A DNA stretch of 64,000 nucleotides, from assembly GCF_022427145.1 (NCBI RefSeq), contig NZ_JAKSXN010000003.1, positions 1 through 64,000 on the forward strand, read 5' to 3'. The DNA comes from Paenibacillus timonensis (lineage in GTDB: Bacteria > Bacillota > Bacilli > Paenibacillales > Paenibacillaceae). A program made the position numbers and the translations under genes. Under the pieces are notes generated by a model that made no database searches, was not told the DNA's origin, and saw only the letters and a program-made list of their open reading frames with translations. This document shows positions 41,465 through 50,408 of this stretch, piece by piece; positions within the stretch are counted from its first letter, which is position 1; every line of letters starts with the position of its first letter.

Positions 41465-41914
41465 TCACCCGATTGGGACGGAACAACATTTGTTGGATTT
41501 CAACATTGCTTCATTCAACAACTTAATAGAGTGAATTACAGTATCTTTTTCAAAATCGCTCATCTGCGAAAAAATTTCATTCAAATAGTCATTCATTTGT
41601 TGATCAATGGTAGCAGCTACGTATTTACCTTCTGTTGTAAGTGAAAGAACAAAAATTCTTCGATCCCCTGGATCGGGAGTCTTCTTTACAAGATTCATTT
41701 TAATTAACGTTTGTATTTGACGACTAAATGTCGTAATATCCGTACCTAAAGCTTCCGCTACTTGCTGAATGGACGGATTATGCTGACGATCTATTTCGTA
41801 AAGAATGTGACTTTGAACTAAAGTTATGTCGCAACCACCAGCTGAACAACAGTTTTTATTCAAAAAACCAAAACGGCGTGTCATGATTTGAAATAGTTCT
41901 CGAACGTTTTCCAT
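41465..41914 (-). CDS. MarR-family regulator with cysteine motif
   Basis: The protein has 149 residues with a winged helix at about 45-110 (SIQQVAEALGTDITTFSRQI, then DPGDRRIFVLSLTTEG). The N-terminal dimer helix carries CCSAGGC (residues 22-28) and the C-terminus CC (near 143), unusual for MarR and suggesting a thiol-based sensor of arsenicals or oxidants. The ATG at 41914 is spaced well from GAGGTG. It lies between the monooxygenase (58 bp) and the acetyltransferase (72 bp), presumably regulating this unit. Confidence 0.8.
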   Translation of the reverse strand: MENVRELFQIMTRRFGFLNKNCCSAGGCDITLVQSHILYEIDRQHNPSIQQVAEALGTDITTFSRQIQTLIKMNLVKKTPDPGDRRIFVLSLTTEGKYVAATIDQQMNDYLNEIFSQMSDFEKDTVIHSIKLLNEAMLKSNKCCSVPIG

Positions 41915-41972
41915 TCCACTCACCTCAATTTTATTTATACTTTATACTACTTGTGTTTTTCAAATATATTGT

Positions 41973-43028
41973 TTATCGACTGTTAAGATGATGCGAAAGC
42001 CGTTTCACAACAAACTTCGCATCCGGTCCGACTCCTCTTAATGTTGCGGAAGAGAAAGAGCGTTGTCCCTCGAGTCCCACATAATAAAGTCCAGGGATCT
42101 TACTGATACCGGCTTTATGGATTGGCCTTCCTTCTCCATCCAGAGCGCCTATCGCTCGTAGGTAGGGGAATCGCGGCCGATAACCTGTCGCAAAGATGAC
42201 TGAATCCACCGGTTCTTTTGTCCCGTTTGGCCATACAACTCCATCTTCATAAAAAGAGGTAAACATCGGCTGTTGATCTGGTTTTCCTGCAAGGATACGC
42301 TCCTTATACCGTCCCGTATCGTTCACCGCACTTGAACTTGGTGCCGATTTCCCGAATCTCCAAAATGGGAAAGTATCAAAACCAATAATTCTAACCCAAA
42401 AATGAATATCCTTCCCCCAAACCTTTTGATTCATAAATTGAACCGGCTGCAAAACAGCGAGAGACGTTTTACTCACCTCAGCCAGTTCAACACCAATTTG
42501 TACCGCCGAATTCCCTCGTCCTACCACGACTACTCGCTGATTTCGAAATGAGCCCGGATTTTGGTATTCCGAGGAGTGAAGTGTTCGTCCTCGAAACATC
42601 TCCTGACCAGGTATTACCGGCTTGTACGGATTATGAAATGAGCCGTTTGCATTAATGATAGTACGAGCTTGAAACGTATCTCCTGAAGTTGTTTGTATGG
42701 TAAATCCATGCTCATCCTTTTTAACCGATTCCACGCGTTGATTCGTTCTTATCGGTAACTGAAATTCCTTCTGATAACTCTGCAGATAACGAATAACTTC
42801 ATCTCTGGCAGGGTAATGATTTGGATCTCCGGGGAACTTCATCCCGGGCATGGATGAAAATCGAGCTGGCGAGAATAATTTTAGGCTGTCATAATAGTGC
42901 GGCCATGAACCGGTTGCTTGGTTATTTGCCTCTAGTATCAGAAAACGTAGCCTTTTCTTTTGCAAATGATATCCTGTGGCCAACCCCGCCTGACCTCCTC
43001 CAATCACGATCGTGTCCAGTACATCCAT
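41973..43028 (-). CDS. Flavin-dependent monooxygenase, ArsO-like
   Basis: The protein has 351 residues from an ATG at 43028 with GGAGGTG upstream. The FAD-binding Rossmann motif is IVIGGGQAGLATGYHL at the N-terminus. A second dinucleotide-binding motif (VVVVGRGNSAVQIGVEL, near 165) should bind NADPH. The late motif FATGYRPRFPYL is typical of flavin-containing and ArsO-type enzymes. ArsO-like proteins occur in ars operons and have been proposed to act on arsenicals or thiols; the substrate here is unknown. It lies after a terminator, so it has its own promoter in 43029-43200. Confidence 0.82.
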   Translation of the reverse strand: MDVLDTIVIGGGQAGLATGYHLQKKRLRFLILEANNQATGSWPHYYDSLKLFSPARFSSMPGMKFPGDPNHYPARDEVIRYLQSYQKEFQLPIRTNQRVESVKKDEHGFTIQTTSGDTFQARTIINANGSFHNPYKPVIPGQEMFRGRTLHSSEYQNPGSFRNQRVVVVGRGNSAVQIGVELAEVSKTSLAVLQPVQFMNQKVWGKDIHFWVRIIGFDTFPFWRFGKSAPSSSAVNDTGRYKERILAGKPDQQPMFTSFYEDGVVWPNGTKEPVDSVIFATGYRPRFPYLRAIGALDGEGRPIHKAGISKIPGLYYVGLEGQRSFSSATLRGVGPDAKFVVKRLSHHLNSR

Positions 43029-43203
43029 GATGTAAAGCACCTCCATTATATTTGCATTCTACAACTTAAAATAGATAAAAATACCCCTTCATTATTGCGA
43101 TAAGTCCAAAATACTCGCTTAATAAGTGTAGGGACTATGTATTATATATACTTCATAAATTTGCAATATGCAACTTTTATTTTATTTTGTATGAGTATCT
43201 TTT

Positions 43204-43240
43204 AACAAAAAAAGAAGCCTCCAATATATCAGGCTTCTTT
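43204..43240 (-). terminator. Rho-independent terminator after the large ars operon
   Basis: A perfect 10-bp stem (43211-43220 with 43231-43240) is followed on the minus strand by a T-run (43213-43207). It lies 10 bp after the phosphatase stop. Confidence 0.9.
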
Positions 43241-43250
43241 TATTGAATGA

Positions 43251-43685
43251 TTAGTTCCGATTCGGGTATAACGTTCTAAGAGCATCACGCATTTCCGGTT
43301 TTATCGCAATTTCAGAACGAATGGACTTGACCAAGCTTTCTGCTTCTGCAACACTGGATGCTTGGCCGAGTTCAAGCATCAATCCGGTAGCTACAGTCCC
43401 TGTCCGATTGCGGCCGCCTGAGCAATGAAAATACACTTTCTGATCATGGTCCAATCCTTGTTTAATCGCTTGAATGGCTTCTGCGATCGAAGTTTCTTGT
43501 CCGCATGTATCTTCGACAATAGGATAATGATGCCGCATAACACTTTTTGGAAAATCATTTGGCTCCTTACCATCATCCCTTAAGTCATACACATCGGTAA
43601 TGTCCTCATTCCGCAGCGCTTCCTGCAATCCATCAATTCCACCAATAAATACTTTGCCTTTAACCAGTTCATGGTAATGAGCCAT
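43251..43685 (-). CDS. Dual-specificity/tyrosine phosphatase-like protein
   Basis: The protein has 144 residues from an ATG at 43685 with GGAGAG. The P-loop HCSGGRNRTG matches CX5R(S/T) (C88, R94). An aspartate for acid catalysis is probably in DVYDLRDDG (near 30-38). The fold is that of small DSP phosphatases. It is the last gene of the arsR-acr3-arsC-arsD-arsA unit, 27 bp after the HesB-like gene. The CX5R loop can also act as an arsenate reductase active site in some families, so a second arsenate reductase is possible but unproven. Confidence 0.82.
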   Translation of the reverse strand: MAHYHELVKGKVFIGGIDGLQEALRNEDITDVYDLRDDGKEPNDFPKSVMRHHYPIVEDTCGQETSIAEAIQAIKQGLDHDQKVYFHCSGGRNRTGTVATGLMLELGQASSVAEAESLVKSIRSEIAIKPEMRDALRTLYPNRN

Positions 43686-43712
43686 GTTTTCTCTCCTCTC
43701 CATATATCAAGC

Positions 43713-43991
43713 TTAGCAGCAGTTGCTTCCGCCGCTAATCACTAAGCCTGCACCTTCTTCATCTTGTTCAAGATCCAATGTCACTTGGCTTACCAATTCT
43801 TCAACTTGAGGATCGATCGCTACCTCAATATTATTGATGCTTTTTACAATATCCGTTTCCTGAGCGTTTTCGAGCGCCAATTGAAAGCTCGGACCGCAGC
43901 AACCGCTAGCAAGAACAAATCGCAGCGTCGTGACTCCGGCTTCCTTCATCATTTCTTCAATATAACTTTTGGCTCCATCTGTAATAACCAT
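43713..43991 (-). CDS. HesB/IscA-like protein
   Basis: This 92-residue HesB/IscA-fold protein has the family's start (ITDGAKSYIEEMMKE) and three potential cysteine ligands, ASGCCGPSF (near 30) and SNCC at the end. This pattern is close to the IscA CG...CGC set. Such proteins bind iron or Fe-S clusters, and similar genes occur in ars operons. It follows arsA by 41 bp. A role in repair of arsenic-damaged iron-sulfur clusters or in As(III) binding is inference. Confidence 0.82.
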   Translation of the reverse strand: MVITDGAKSYIEEMMKEAGVTTLRFVLASGCCGPSFQLALENAQETDIVKSINNIEVAIDPQVEELVSQVTLDLEQDEEGAGLVISGGSNCC

Positions 43992-44032
43992 GACATATCA
44001 ACCTTTCCAATCTAATTAGATTCCTCATCCAG

Positions 44033-45796
44033 CTAAGTAGGCTCCGCAATCAGTTTTTTCAACTGCGTATACCCTTTAATTTCCTCAGGCTCCCATGGAA
44101 TAATCACCGTATGGTGGTTTGACGTTTCATTAATTTCCTGGATCCAGGATTGTTCGGACCGTGCGCGACTTTGCAGGACAGGGTCAGTCGTTCCAACAGC
44201 GGCAAAGCTTTGATTAATGACCCACCATTTTGTCGGTATGCCGGCGCGTTTCAAATCATCATTCAATCGAACGGCCTCATAATAAGGAGTAGCTTCAGCC
44301 AAAGTGACGATGACCACACTGGTTTCTTTCGAATCCCTCAAACGAGGTAACAACTTTTGAACGGATGGCGGTATCTGACCGGATGAACGCTCAATTTCCT
44401 TATGATATTCCTGAGTGGCATCGAGCAGCAACAAGGTATGACCGGTTGGAGCTGTATCGATCACCACGATTTCCTCCCCGCTTCGGTCTACCAATTCAGC
44501 AAAGGCTCTGAAAACCGCGATTTCCTCCGTGCACGGTGACCTTAAATCCTCTTCCAAGTATGCGAGTCCATCCTCATCAAGCAAATCCTTGTTTTGATCA
44601 ATGATTTCCTCCTGGTATTTTTGCACTTCCACCTTGGGATCAATCCGGCTCACCGTGATATATTCAGACTCCTGAATGACAAAATCAAGATGTGCGGCAG
44701 GATCTGTCGTACTCAGATGCACCCGGTGACCACGTTCAGCCAGCCCGACGGCAATCGCTGAAGCGACCGTCGTTTTGCCTACCCCGCCTTTTCCCATGGT
44801 GAAGACCACGCGGGTTCCGGCCGAATCCAAGTCTTGAATGAGTTTTTGAAAGGACGGTATAGATATCTTTTGATGTACCCCTGGAACCGTTTCTGAGACA
44901 TTGGGCTCAAAGAAATCGCGTAAATTTTGCAGCCCGGTTACATTAAAAGGAGCCATAGGAATTTGGTAAGTCGGAAGCGCTTGGATCACCGGCGGAATTC
45001 GCTCCATCGCTTTCAACTGTCTTTCGTAAACCCCTTTAGATACGGGGTCGCCCGGTTTATATTGATTCAGAACACCGTTGATCACGAGATTCTGGTGATG
45101 AATACCGATCCCTTTTAATTCAACAGACGCCCGGGCTGCCTCGGTAAGCGGGGATTCGTCCGGTCTGGTGACGATCACCAGCATGGTTTGTTTCTCATCC
45201 GTTAAAGTTTGGACCGCTTGCTCATAAACTTTCTTTTGATTTTGCAAGCCGGCAAGCGGGCCTAAACAAGAAGCACCATGTGTGCTCTCATTAAGAAATC
45301 CGCTCCAGGCCGTGGGAAGCTGCAGCAGCCGCAACGTATGGCCCGTCGGTGCAGTATCAAACAGAATATAATCGAATCGATCCTTAAGCTCTTGATCCGT
45401 CAACAGAGCCGAAAATTCATTAAAGGCAGCAATTTCAACAGTACAAGCACCCGATAACTGCTCCTCCATCGTTGCAATCACCGTGTCGGGCAGTTTACCC
45501 CGATACGGATCGACCATGGACGCTTTGTATTCCGCTGCCGCGGTTTCGGGATCCAAATTTGCGGCATACAGGTTATCCACTCCATCTACTTGGACAGGAT
45601 GATTCGTAAACGCCATGCCAAATACGTCCTGCAAATTCGAAGCTGGGTCCGTGCCGACCAATAACACCCGCTTACCGGAATCGGCTAAAGAAATAGCCGT
45701 TGCGCAAGCCGTCGAAGTTTTCCCTACCCCGCCTTTACCAGTAAAGAACAGGTAAGGAGTTAGTGGTATCGACAGTGGATCAAACCGAGTTGGCAT
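44033..45796 (-). CDS. arsA: Arsenite pump-driving ATPase ArsA
   Basis: This 587-residue ArsA has the usual tandem of two ATPase halves. Walker A motifs are FTGKGGVGKTST (near residue 20) and MGKGGVGKTTV (near 325). DTAPTGHTL occurs in both halves. It energises arsenite extrusion with a membrane pump, here presumably Acr3, receiving As(III) from ArsD. The frame is open to 46027, but the ATG at 45796 matches the family N-terminus and removes a long overlap with arsD. It lies 19 bp after arsD. Confidence 0.95.
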   Translation of the reverse strand: MPTRFDPLSIPLTPYLFFTGKGGVGKTSTACATAISLADSGKRVLLVGTDPASNLQDVFGMAFTNHPVQVDGVDNLYAANLDPETAAAEYKASMVDPYRGKLPDTVIATMEEQLSGACTVEIAAFNEFSALLTDQELKDRFDYILFDTAPTGHTLRLLQLPTAWSGFLNESTHGASCLGPLAGLQNQKKVYEQAVQTLTDEKQTMLVIVTRPDESPLTEAARASVELKGIGIHHQNLVINGVLNQYKPGDPVSKGVYERQLKAMERIPPVIQALPTYQIPMAPFNVTGLQNLRDFFEPNVSETVPGVHQKISIPSFQKLIQDLDSAGTRVVFTMGKGGVGKTTVASAIAVGLAERGHRVHLSTTDPAAHLDFVIQESEYITVSRIDPKVEVQKYQEEIIDQNKDLLDEDGLAYLEEDLRSPCTEEIAVFRAFAELVDRSGEEIVVIDTAPTGHTLLLLDATQEYHKEIERSSGQIPPSVQKLLPRLRDSKETSVVIVTLAEATPYYEAVRLNDDLKRAGIPTKWWVINQSFAAVGTTDPVLQSRARSEQSWIQEINETSNHHTVIIPWEPEEIKGYTQLKKLIAEPT

Positions 45797-45815
45797 CTTC
45801 AAATCCTTCTTTCCT

Positions 45816-46175
45816 TTACGGTTGTACTTTGATTTCCAGACGAACCTTTGGTTTCTTGATGAGTTCATCTTCGGATAGTCCCGTCCAAGCACACAACTCT
45901 TCATTGCTTGGATAGTTTCGTTCCTTAACCACTTGTCCGTCCACGATGACAATCGGTAACACATCCGGACCTTTGTCGGAAAGCAACTGCTCCACCAACG
46001 AGTTAGCCACAAAAGCTGCAGGTTCACTTGCCAAATTATAACGAGTCACGGTAAATCCTTTTTTGTTCAAATTGTTTACCGCGATGGAAATGCGGATCAA
46101 CTCAGGATCTACACCAGGGCCGCAAACTCCCGTTGAGCAACACATCGCCGGATCATAGATTTCCATATTTCTCAT
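45816..46175 (-). CDS. arsD: Arsenic metallochaperone ArsD
   Basis: This 119-residue ArsD hands As(III) to ArsA. The arsenic-binding cysteines C12, C13 and C18 (MCCSTGVCGPG) are present, as in the family. The thioredoxin-like fold is visible in LPIVIVDGQVVKERNYP. The ATG at 46175 gives the normal length; longer frames run into the hairpin and arsC. It lies after a hairpin that separates it from arsC. Confidence 0.93.
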   Translation of the reverse strand: MRNMEIYDPAMCCSTGVCGPGVDPELIRISIAVNNLNKKGFTVTRYNLASEPAAFVANSLVEQLLSDKGPDVLPIVIVDGQVVKERNYPSNEELCAWTGLSEDELIKKPKVRLEIKVQP

Positions 46176-46206
46176 GAAAAAGCACGCTTCCTTTCCCATA
46201 GAAAAT

Positions 46207-46226
46207 AGCCGAGAGTCCTCTCGGCT
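46207..46226 (-). terminator. Hairpin between arsC and arsD
   Basis: A perfect 9-bp GC-rich stem (46207-46215 with 46218-46226, 2-nt loop) is followed on the minus strand by ATTTTC. It is probably a partial terminator or processing site that lowers arsDA expression relative to acr3-arsC. Confidence 0.65.
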
Positions 46227-46236
46227 GTTTTGTTTA

Positions 46237-46656
46237 TTACTCGCCAGTTTCGGCAAACTGTTTGATACGCGCGCCAACTTCATCGCGTACTCTTTGGAAC
46301 ACGGCCCATTTCTCTTCGTCCGTGCCTTGCGCTTTTGCCGGGTCGTCAAATCCCCAATGCTCGCGTTTTACATGCGGAGGGGTCATCGGGCAGCGATCTG
46401 CAGCGTCGCCGCACAAAGTGACGACCATATCGGCATTGTTAAGCAGTTCCATATTAATGATATCCGACGTTTGTGCGGAAATGTCGATGCCTACTTCCTG
46501 CATGGCTTTAACGGCATTAGGATTCAGTCCATGGGCCTCAATGCCTGCGCTATATACGTTCCATTGATCACCCAAATATTTTTTGGCCCATCCTTCAGCC
46601 ATTTGACTGCGGCAAGAGTTCCCTGTGCACAAGAAATAGATCGTTTTCTTTTCCAT
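46237..46656 (-). CDS. arsC: Thioredoxin-coupled arsenate reductase
   Basis: This 139-residue ArsC of the low-molecular-weight phosphatase fold reduces As(V) to As(III) for efflux. The catalytic C10 lies in [10 protein letters not shown]. The redox relay cysteines C82 and C89 (LCGDAADRC) are at the positions known for the S. aureus enzyme, so thioredoxin is the expected electron donor. It lies 14 bp after acr3. Confidence 0.96.
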   Translation of the reverse strand: MEKKTIYFLCTGNSCRSQMAEGWAKKYLGDQWNVYSAGIEAHGLNPNAVKAMQEVGIDISAQTSDIINMELLNNADMVVTLCGDAADRCPMTPPHVKREHWGFDDPAKAQGTDEEKWAVFQRVRDEVGARIKQFAETGE

Positions 46657-46670
46657 GATTCATTTCTCCT

Positions 46671-47732
46671 TTATGGTTGGGTTAGTTCAGCATCAAAATA
46701 CTTGCGTTTGAAGCGTAAAGCCACATTCACTAATGCGATTAATACCGGCACTTCCACTAGCGGTCCAATAACGGCCGCAAAGGCTACACCCGAATCAAGG
46801 CCGAATACGCCGATCGCCACCGCAATGGCAAGTTCGAAATTGTTACTGGCTGCCGTAAACGACAGTGACGTAGTAACGGGATAGGATGTCCCTGATTTTT
46901 TGGAAAAGAAGAAGGACACTACGAACATCACCACAAAATAGATGATCATCGGAATCGCAATGCGTACAACGTCCAGAGGCAGCGTTACGATCAGATCCGC
47001 TTTTAATGAGAACATGAGAATAATCGTGAACAATAAAGCGAGCAGGGCAAGCGGGCTGATCTTGGGAATTAGCACTTTTTCGTACCATTCCGAACCCTTT
47101 AATCGGATCCCAATCACGCGCGTCAATAATCCGGCCAGAAAGGGAATTCCCAAATAAATCAGGACGCTTTCGGCAATTTGCCCCATGGAAATATTCACTT
47201 CAGCCCCTTGGACCCCAAACCAGCCGGGCAAGACCGTGATAAACACATAGCTAAATACCGAGTAGAACAGAATTTGAAAGATGGAGTTGAAAGCGACTAA
47301 CCCTGCGGTGTACTCCGGATCTCCTTTAGCTAAATCACTCCAGACTAGAACCATAGCGATACATCTAGCCAGGCCAATCATGATGAGTCCAATCATGTAT
47401 TCCGGCAAATCGCTCAAAAACAGGATGGCCAAGAAAAACATTAAAATCGGACCGATGATCCAGTTTTGCACCAAAGAAAGCAGCAATACCTTCCAATCTT
47501 TGAAGACTCGGCCCAGCTTCTCGTATTTCACTTTGGCTAACGGCGGATACATCATAACGATCAGGCCGACCGCAATCGGAATCGAGGTGGTTCCCACTTG
47601 CATCCGCGACAATATATCCGCAAAATTAGGAATCAACGTTCCGAGGATCAGTCCAACTCCCATCGCCCCAAAAATCCAAAAGGTCAAATAACGGTCGAGA
47701 AAGGACAATCTTTTTGTTGCGCCTTGACTCAT
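46671..47732 (-). CDS. acr3: Acr3-type arsenite efflux permease
   Basis: This 353-residue polytopic membrane protein of the ACR3 family exports As(III). About ten hydrophobic segments are visible. The family signatures include [20 protein letters not shown] (with the conserved Cys) and a conserved Glu-containing late segment ([16 protein letters not shown]). The ATG follows AAGGAGAGG. It lies directly downstream of arsR and upstream of arsC, the common Bacillota order. Confidence 0.94.
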   Translation of the reverse strand: MSQGATKRLSFLDRYLTFWIFGAMGVGLILGTLIPNFADILSRMQVGTTSIPIAVGLIVMMYPPLAKVKYEKLGRVFKDWKVLLLSLVQNWIIGPILMFFLAILFLSDLPEYMIGLIMIGLARCIAMVLVWSDLAKGDPEYTAGLVAFNSIFQILFYSVFSYVFITVLPGWFGVQGAEVNISMGQIAESVLIYLGIPFLAGLLTRVIGIRLKGSEWYEKVLIPKISPLALLALLFTIILMFSLKADLIVTLPLDVVRIAIPMIIYFVVMFVVSFFFSKKSGTSYPVTTSLSFTAASNNFELAIAVAIGVFGLDSGVAFAAVIGPLVEVPVLIALVNVALRFKRKYFDAELTQP

Positions 47733-47822
47733 TTCAAGTACCTCTCCTTTATTTCTGCCTTAAGAAACCCTTCATATAATATAATTATACACTTATTATT
47801 ATATAAGTAAATAATAATATGT

Positions 47823-48155
47823 TTATGATCGTTCACAAGGTTCCCGGCGCTCTTTTAGTTCTAATTTCTCGACTTTATTCTGTACGCTTGGTAATTGCTT
47901 TAATGCATAAGCAACAGAAGGTTTATTTTCAATACGCAGAGAATAAAAAACCCATTGTCCTTTTTTGGTCTCGGAAACAAGCCCCCCAGCCTTTAGTTTT
48001 CGCATGTGCTGACTCACATTAGGCTGGGACATCTGCAACAGCTCAACAATTTCACAAACGCAGAGATCTTTTTCTTTCAAAAGAGCCAAGATCATTAACC
48101 GGTTTCGATCACTCAACAATTTGTATACGTCGGATGCTTCTTGATAAGTGTCCAT
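47823..48155 (-). CDS. arsR: ArsR-family repressor of the acr3 operon
   Basis: The protein has 110 residues. The metal site is LCVCEIVELL (near 32-41) in the helix before the recognition helix (MSQPNVSQHMRKLKAGGL). The wing reads KKGQWVFYSL. It is first in the arsR-acr3-arsC-arsD-arsA unit, with 90 bp before acr3. The gap between arsR and acr3 contains an AT-rich symmetric stretch that may be an operator. GAGGGG precedes the ATG. Confidence 0.93.
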   Translation of the reverse strand: MDTYQEASDVYKLLSDRNRLMILALLKEKDLCVCEIVELLQMSQPNVSQHMRKLKAGGLVSETKKGQWVFYSLRIENKPSVAYALKQLPSVQNKVEKLELKERREPCERS

Positions 48156-48200
48156 GATTCCCCTCCTCTTATATTCCCTTCAGACACATGCATCATGAAA

Positions 48201-48214
48201 TAATAATATTATTA
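48201..48214. promoter_or_regulatory. AT-rich palindrome upstream of arsR
   Basis: A perfect 14-bp palindrome (TAATAATATTATTA) lies 46 bp before the arsR start. It differs from the ATCAA-N6-TTGAT sites of the arsM operon, so the two ArsR proteins probably use different operators. Palindromes occur by chance in such AT-rich DNA. Confidence 0.35.
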
Positions 48215-48238
48215 CTTAATTATATTATCTCCAGCATG

Positions 48239-48940
48239 TTACTTTAAAGTCAACTTATAACCGACGGAAGGAATCGTCTGGATTTCAATAAACGGAACCG
48301 CAGCTTGCAGCTTCTTACGAATGGCCGAAACCAGAAAAATGATTCGATTTGTTTTGTAAACGTAAGTTCCAAAAACAACTTCCTGTAATTGCCGAGTGGA
48401 AAATACCGTCCCCGGTTTTTTTAACAGATGAAAGAGCAGCGAAAATTCATCCTTACGGAAGGCGATTCGATGATCCAAATAGGTTATTTCCCATCGTTTA
48501 GGGTAAACTTCGATTACACCAAAACGAAACACCTCATCTTCTTGAACGTTGGAAAGAGGATAAAGTACATTCTCGGTTACCCGCCGCATAATGGCATTGA
48601 TCCGAGCCATCAGTTCGGAGTAGCCAAAAGGTTTAAAAATCACATCCTCCGCTCCCATCGAAAGAGCACGAACAACTTCCTCTTCCTGACTCCAATCACT
48701 AAGAAGAATGACAGGAAAATCCCCTATCTTACTCAGCTGCGCCAATGTCTCCAACCCGTTATGAAGCGGACCGCCGACATTGAAAATCACGATTTCGAAG
48801 GAAATGGATAAAGCCGCCCGGGGCGCTTCCTTTATATTTTGAGACCACTCTACTCTGTTTCCTTGCCTCGTCAAACTATATCTAAGGAGCCTTCCAACGG
48901 TGAGATCCTCATCGATTAAAAGAATGCGAAAACTCATCAT
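48239..48940 (-). CDS. OmpR-type regulator with degenerate receiver (last gene of pst operon)
   Basis: This 233-residue protein combines a receiver domain (1-120) with an OmpR/PhoB winged helix (about 135-230: FRKDEFSLLFHLL, then IQTIPSVGYKL). The acidic pair D10/E11, S81 and K103 are present. The phospho-acceptor position reads VIFNVGG, so Asn54 replaces Asp and normal phosphorylation is not possible. The start codon overlaps the phoU stop (TAATG). It is thus a phosphorylation-independent regulator coupled to the pst-phoU genes. Confidence 0.88.
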   Translation of the reverse strand: MMSFRILLIDEDLTVGRLLRYSLTRQGNRVEWSQNIKEAPRAALSISFEIVIFNVGGPLHNGLETLAQLSKIGDFPVILLSDWSQEEEVVRALSMGAEDVIFKPFGYSELMARINAIMRRVTENVLYPLSNVQEDEVFRFGVIEVYPKRWEITYLDHRIAFRKDEFSLLFHLLKKPGTVFSTRQLQEVVFGTYVYKTNRIIFLVSAIRKKLQAAVPFIEIQTIPSVGYKLTLK

Positions 48941-49602
48941 TAAGGATTCAGTTCAGGACGATGGCCGTTTACCAGAAAAACTACATTCTCGCCTATATTG
49001 GTTGCATGATCAGCAATCCTTTCAATGTAGCGGCAAACAAAAGCCAACATCAAAATTTGGTTCATTTCATAAGGTTTTTCTACGATATAAGAAACAAGCT
49101 CCCGAATAATTTGACTGTATAGATGATCAACTTGATCATCGTCCCTGGCCATTTTATAGGCTAAATCCACATTCTCATGAAGATAGGCCTGGATAGAGTC
49201 ATGAATCATCTTCTTCGTAATTTCACCTAATCGTAATATATCGGCGCGGGAAACTTGCATTAGTTTTTGCTCTTCCATTTGCAGTACAACTTCCGCGATA
49301 TCTACCGCAAGATCAGCCATACGTTCCAAATCACTTGATATTTTAAACGCAACGAGGATTTTACGCAGATCCTTAGCTACGGGTTGCTGGGTTGCGATCA
49401 GTTTGGTCCCTATCTTCATGATTTTCTCTTCCAGCTCATTGATATCGAGATCGTTTTTGATAATCTGGTCGGCGCTGCTTATATCCTGCTGATCCAACGC
49501 CTGAATCGCGTCATTTAAAACGGTTTCTGTTTGTTCCCCCATTGTTACCAGCAAGGTTTGAAGCTCCGCAAGTCCTTGATCAAACTCTTTGCGCCTCGTC
49601 AT
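48940..49602 (-). CDS. phoU: Phosphate-signalling protein PhoU
   Basis: This 220-residue protein is made of two three-helix bundles, each with the family's E(K/R)..A/I..D..D pattern (DLERMADLAVDIAE and YIERIADHATNIGE). PhoU controls Pst uptake and signalling to a sensor kinase and keeps phosphate toxicity in check. It lies 35 bp after pstB and overlaps the degenerate regulator gene. Start ATG with GGGAGAG. Confidence 0.95.
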   Translation of the reverse strand: MTRRKEFDQGLAELQTLLVTMGEQTETVLNDAIQALDQQDISSADQIIKNDLDINELEEKIMKIGTKLIATQQPVAKDLRKILVAFKISSDLERMADLAVDIAEVVLQMEEQKLMQVSRADILRLGEITKKMIHDSIQAYLHENVDLAYKMARDDDQVDHLYSQIIRELVSYIVEKPYEMNQILMLAFVCRYIERIADHATNIGENVVFLVNGHRPELNP

Positions 49603-49637
49603 TGCTTGATCTCTCCCCTATAATGATAATCTTGGCA

Positions 49638-50393
49638 TCAGCCGAATCTTCCCGAGATGTACTCCTCCGTTCTCTGCATTTTGGGGCTTGAAAACAATCG
49701 TTCCGTTTCATCATATTCAACCACTTCACCGTTCAGAAAGAACACCGTTTGATCAGATACTCTGGCAGCCTGATGCATATTGTGAGTCACCATCACAATC
49801 GTATACTTTTCCTTCAGTTCATTGACCAGTTCTTCAATTTTCAAGGTTGAAACGGGGTCCAGTGCGGACGTTGCTTCGTCCATGAGCAGAATGGCCGGGT
49901 TTACCGCAAGAGCTCTGGCTATACAAAGCCGTTGCTGTTGTCCTCCTGACAGACTATATGCGGAACGTTTCAGGTGATCTTTGACCTCATCCCACAACGC
50001 GGCTCCGCGAAGACTTTGTTCCACAATACCATCCAGTTCCGCTTTTTTGGTGATCCCGTGAATTCTTGGACCGTAAGCCACGTTATCATACACTGTTTTC
50101 GGAAATGGATTTGGTTGCTGGAACACCATCCCTACCTTCTTGCGAAGCGCTTCGGCATCAAGGTCCCCTTGATACAGATCCACTCCTCCGATCCTGACCG
50201 AGCCCTCTATTTTCACATCAGCAATCATATCGTTCATCCGGTTTAACGTACGAAGCAATGTGGATTTGCCGCAGCCGGATGGGCCGATGAAAGCTGTTAT
50301 TGTATTGGCCTGAATAGGCAAGTTAATGTCCTTTAGCGCGTGATAGGTCCCATAGTGCAGATCAAGGCTTTGGATGTCTATAATGCCACTCAT
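49638..50393 (-). CDS. pstB: Phosphate ABC transporter ATPase
   Basis: This 251-residue ABC ATPase has Walker [13 protein letters not shown] (near 33-44), the signature LSGGQQQR (near 150), Walker [13 protein letters not shown] and the switch His in VTHNMHQA. It powers phosphate import with PstA and PstC. It lies 15 bp after pstA. Confidence 0.96.
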   Translation of the reverse strand: MSGIIDIQSLDLHYGTYHALKDINLPIQANTITAFIGPSGCGKSTLLRTLNRMNDMIADVKIEGSVRIGGVDLYQGDLDAEALRKKVGMVFQQPNPFPKTVYDNVAYGPRIHGITKKAELDGIVEQSLRGAALWDEVKDHLKRSAYSLSGGQQQRLCIARALAVNPAILLMDEATSALDPVSTLKIEELVNELKEKYTIVMVTHNMHQAARVSDQTVFFLNGEVVEYDETERLFSSPKMQRTEEYISGRFG

Positions 50394-50408
50394 ACATGTT
50401 TCCCCCGG

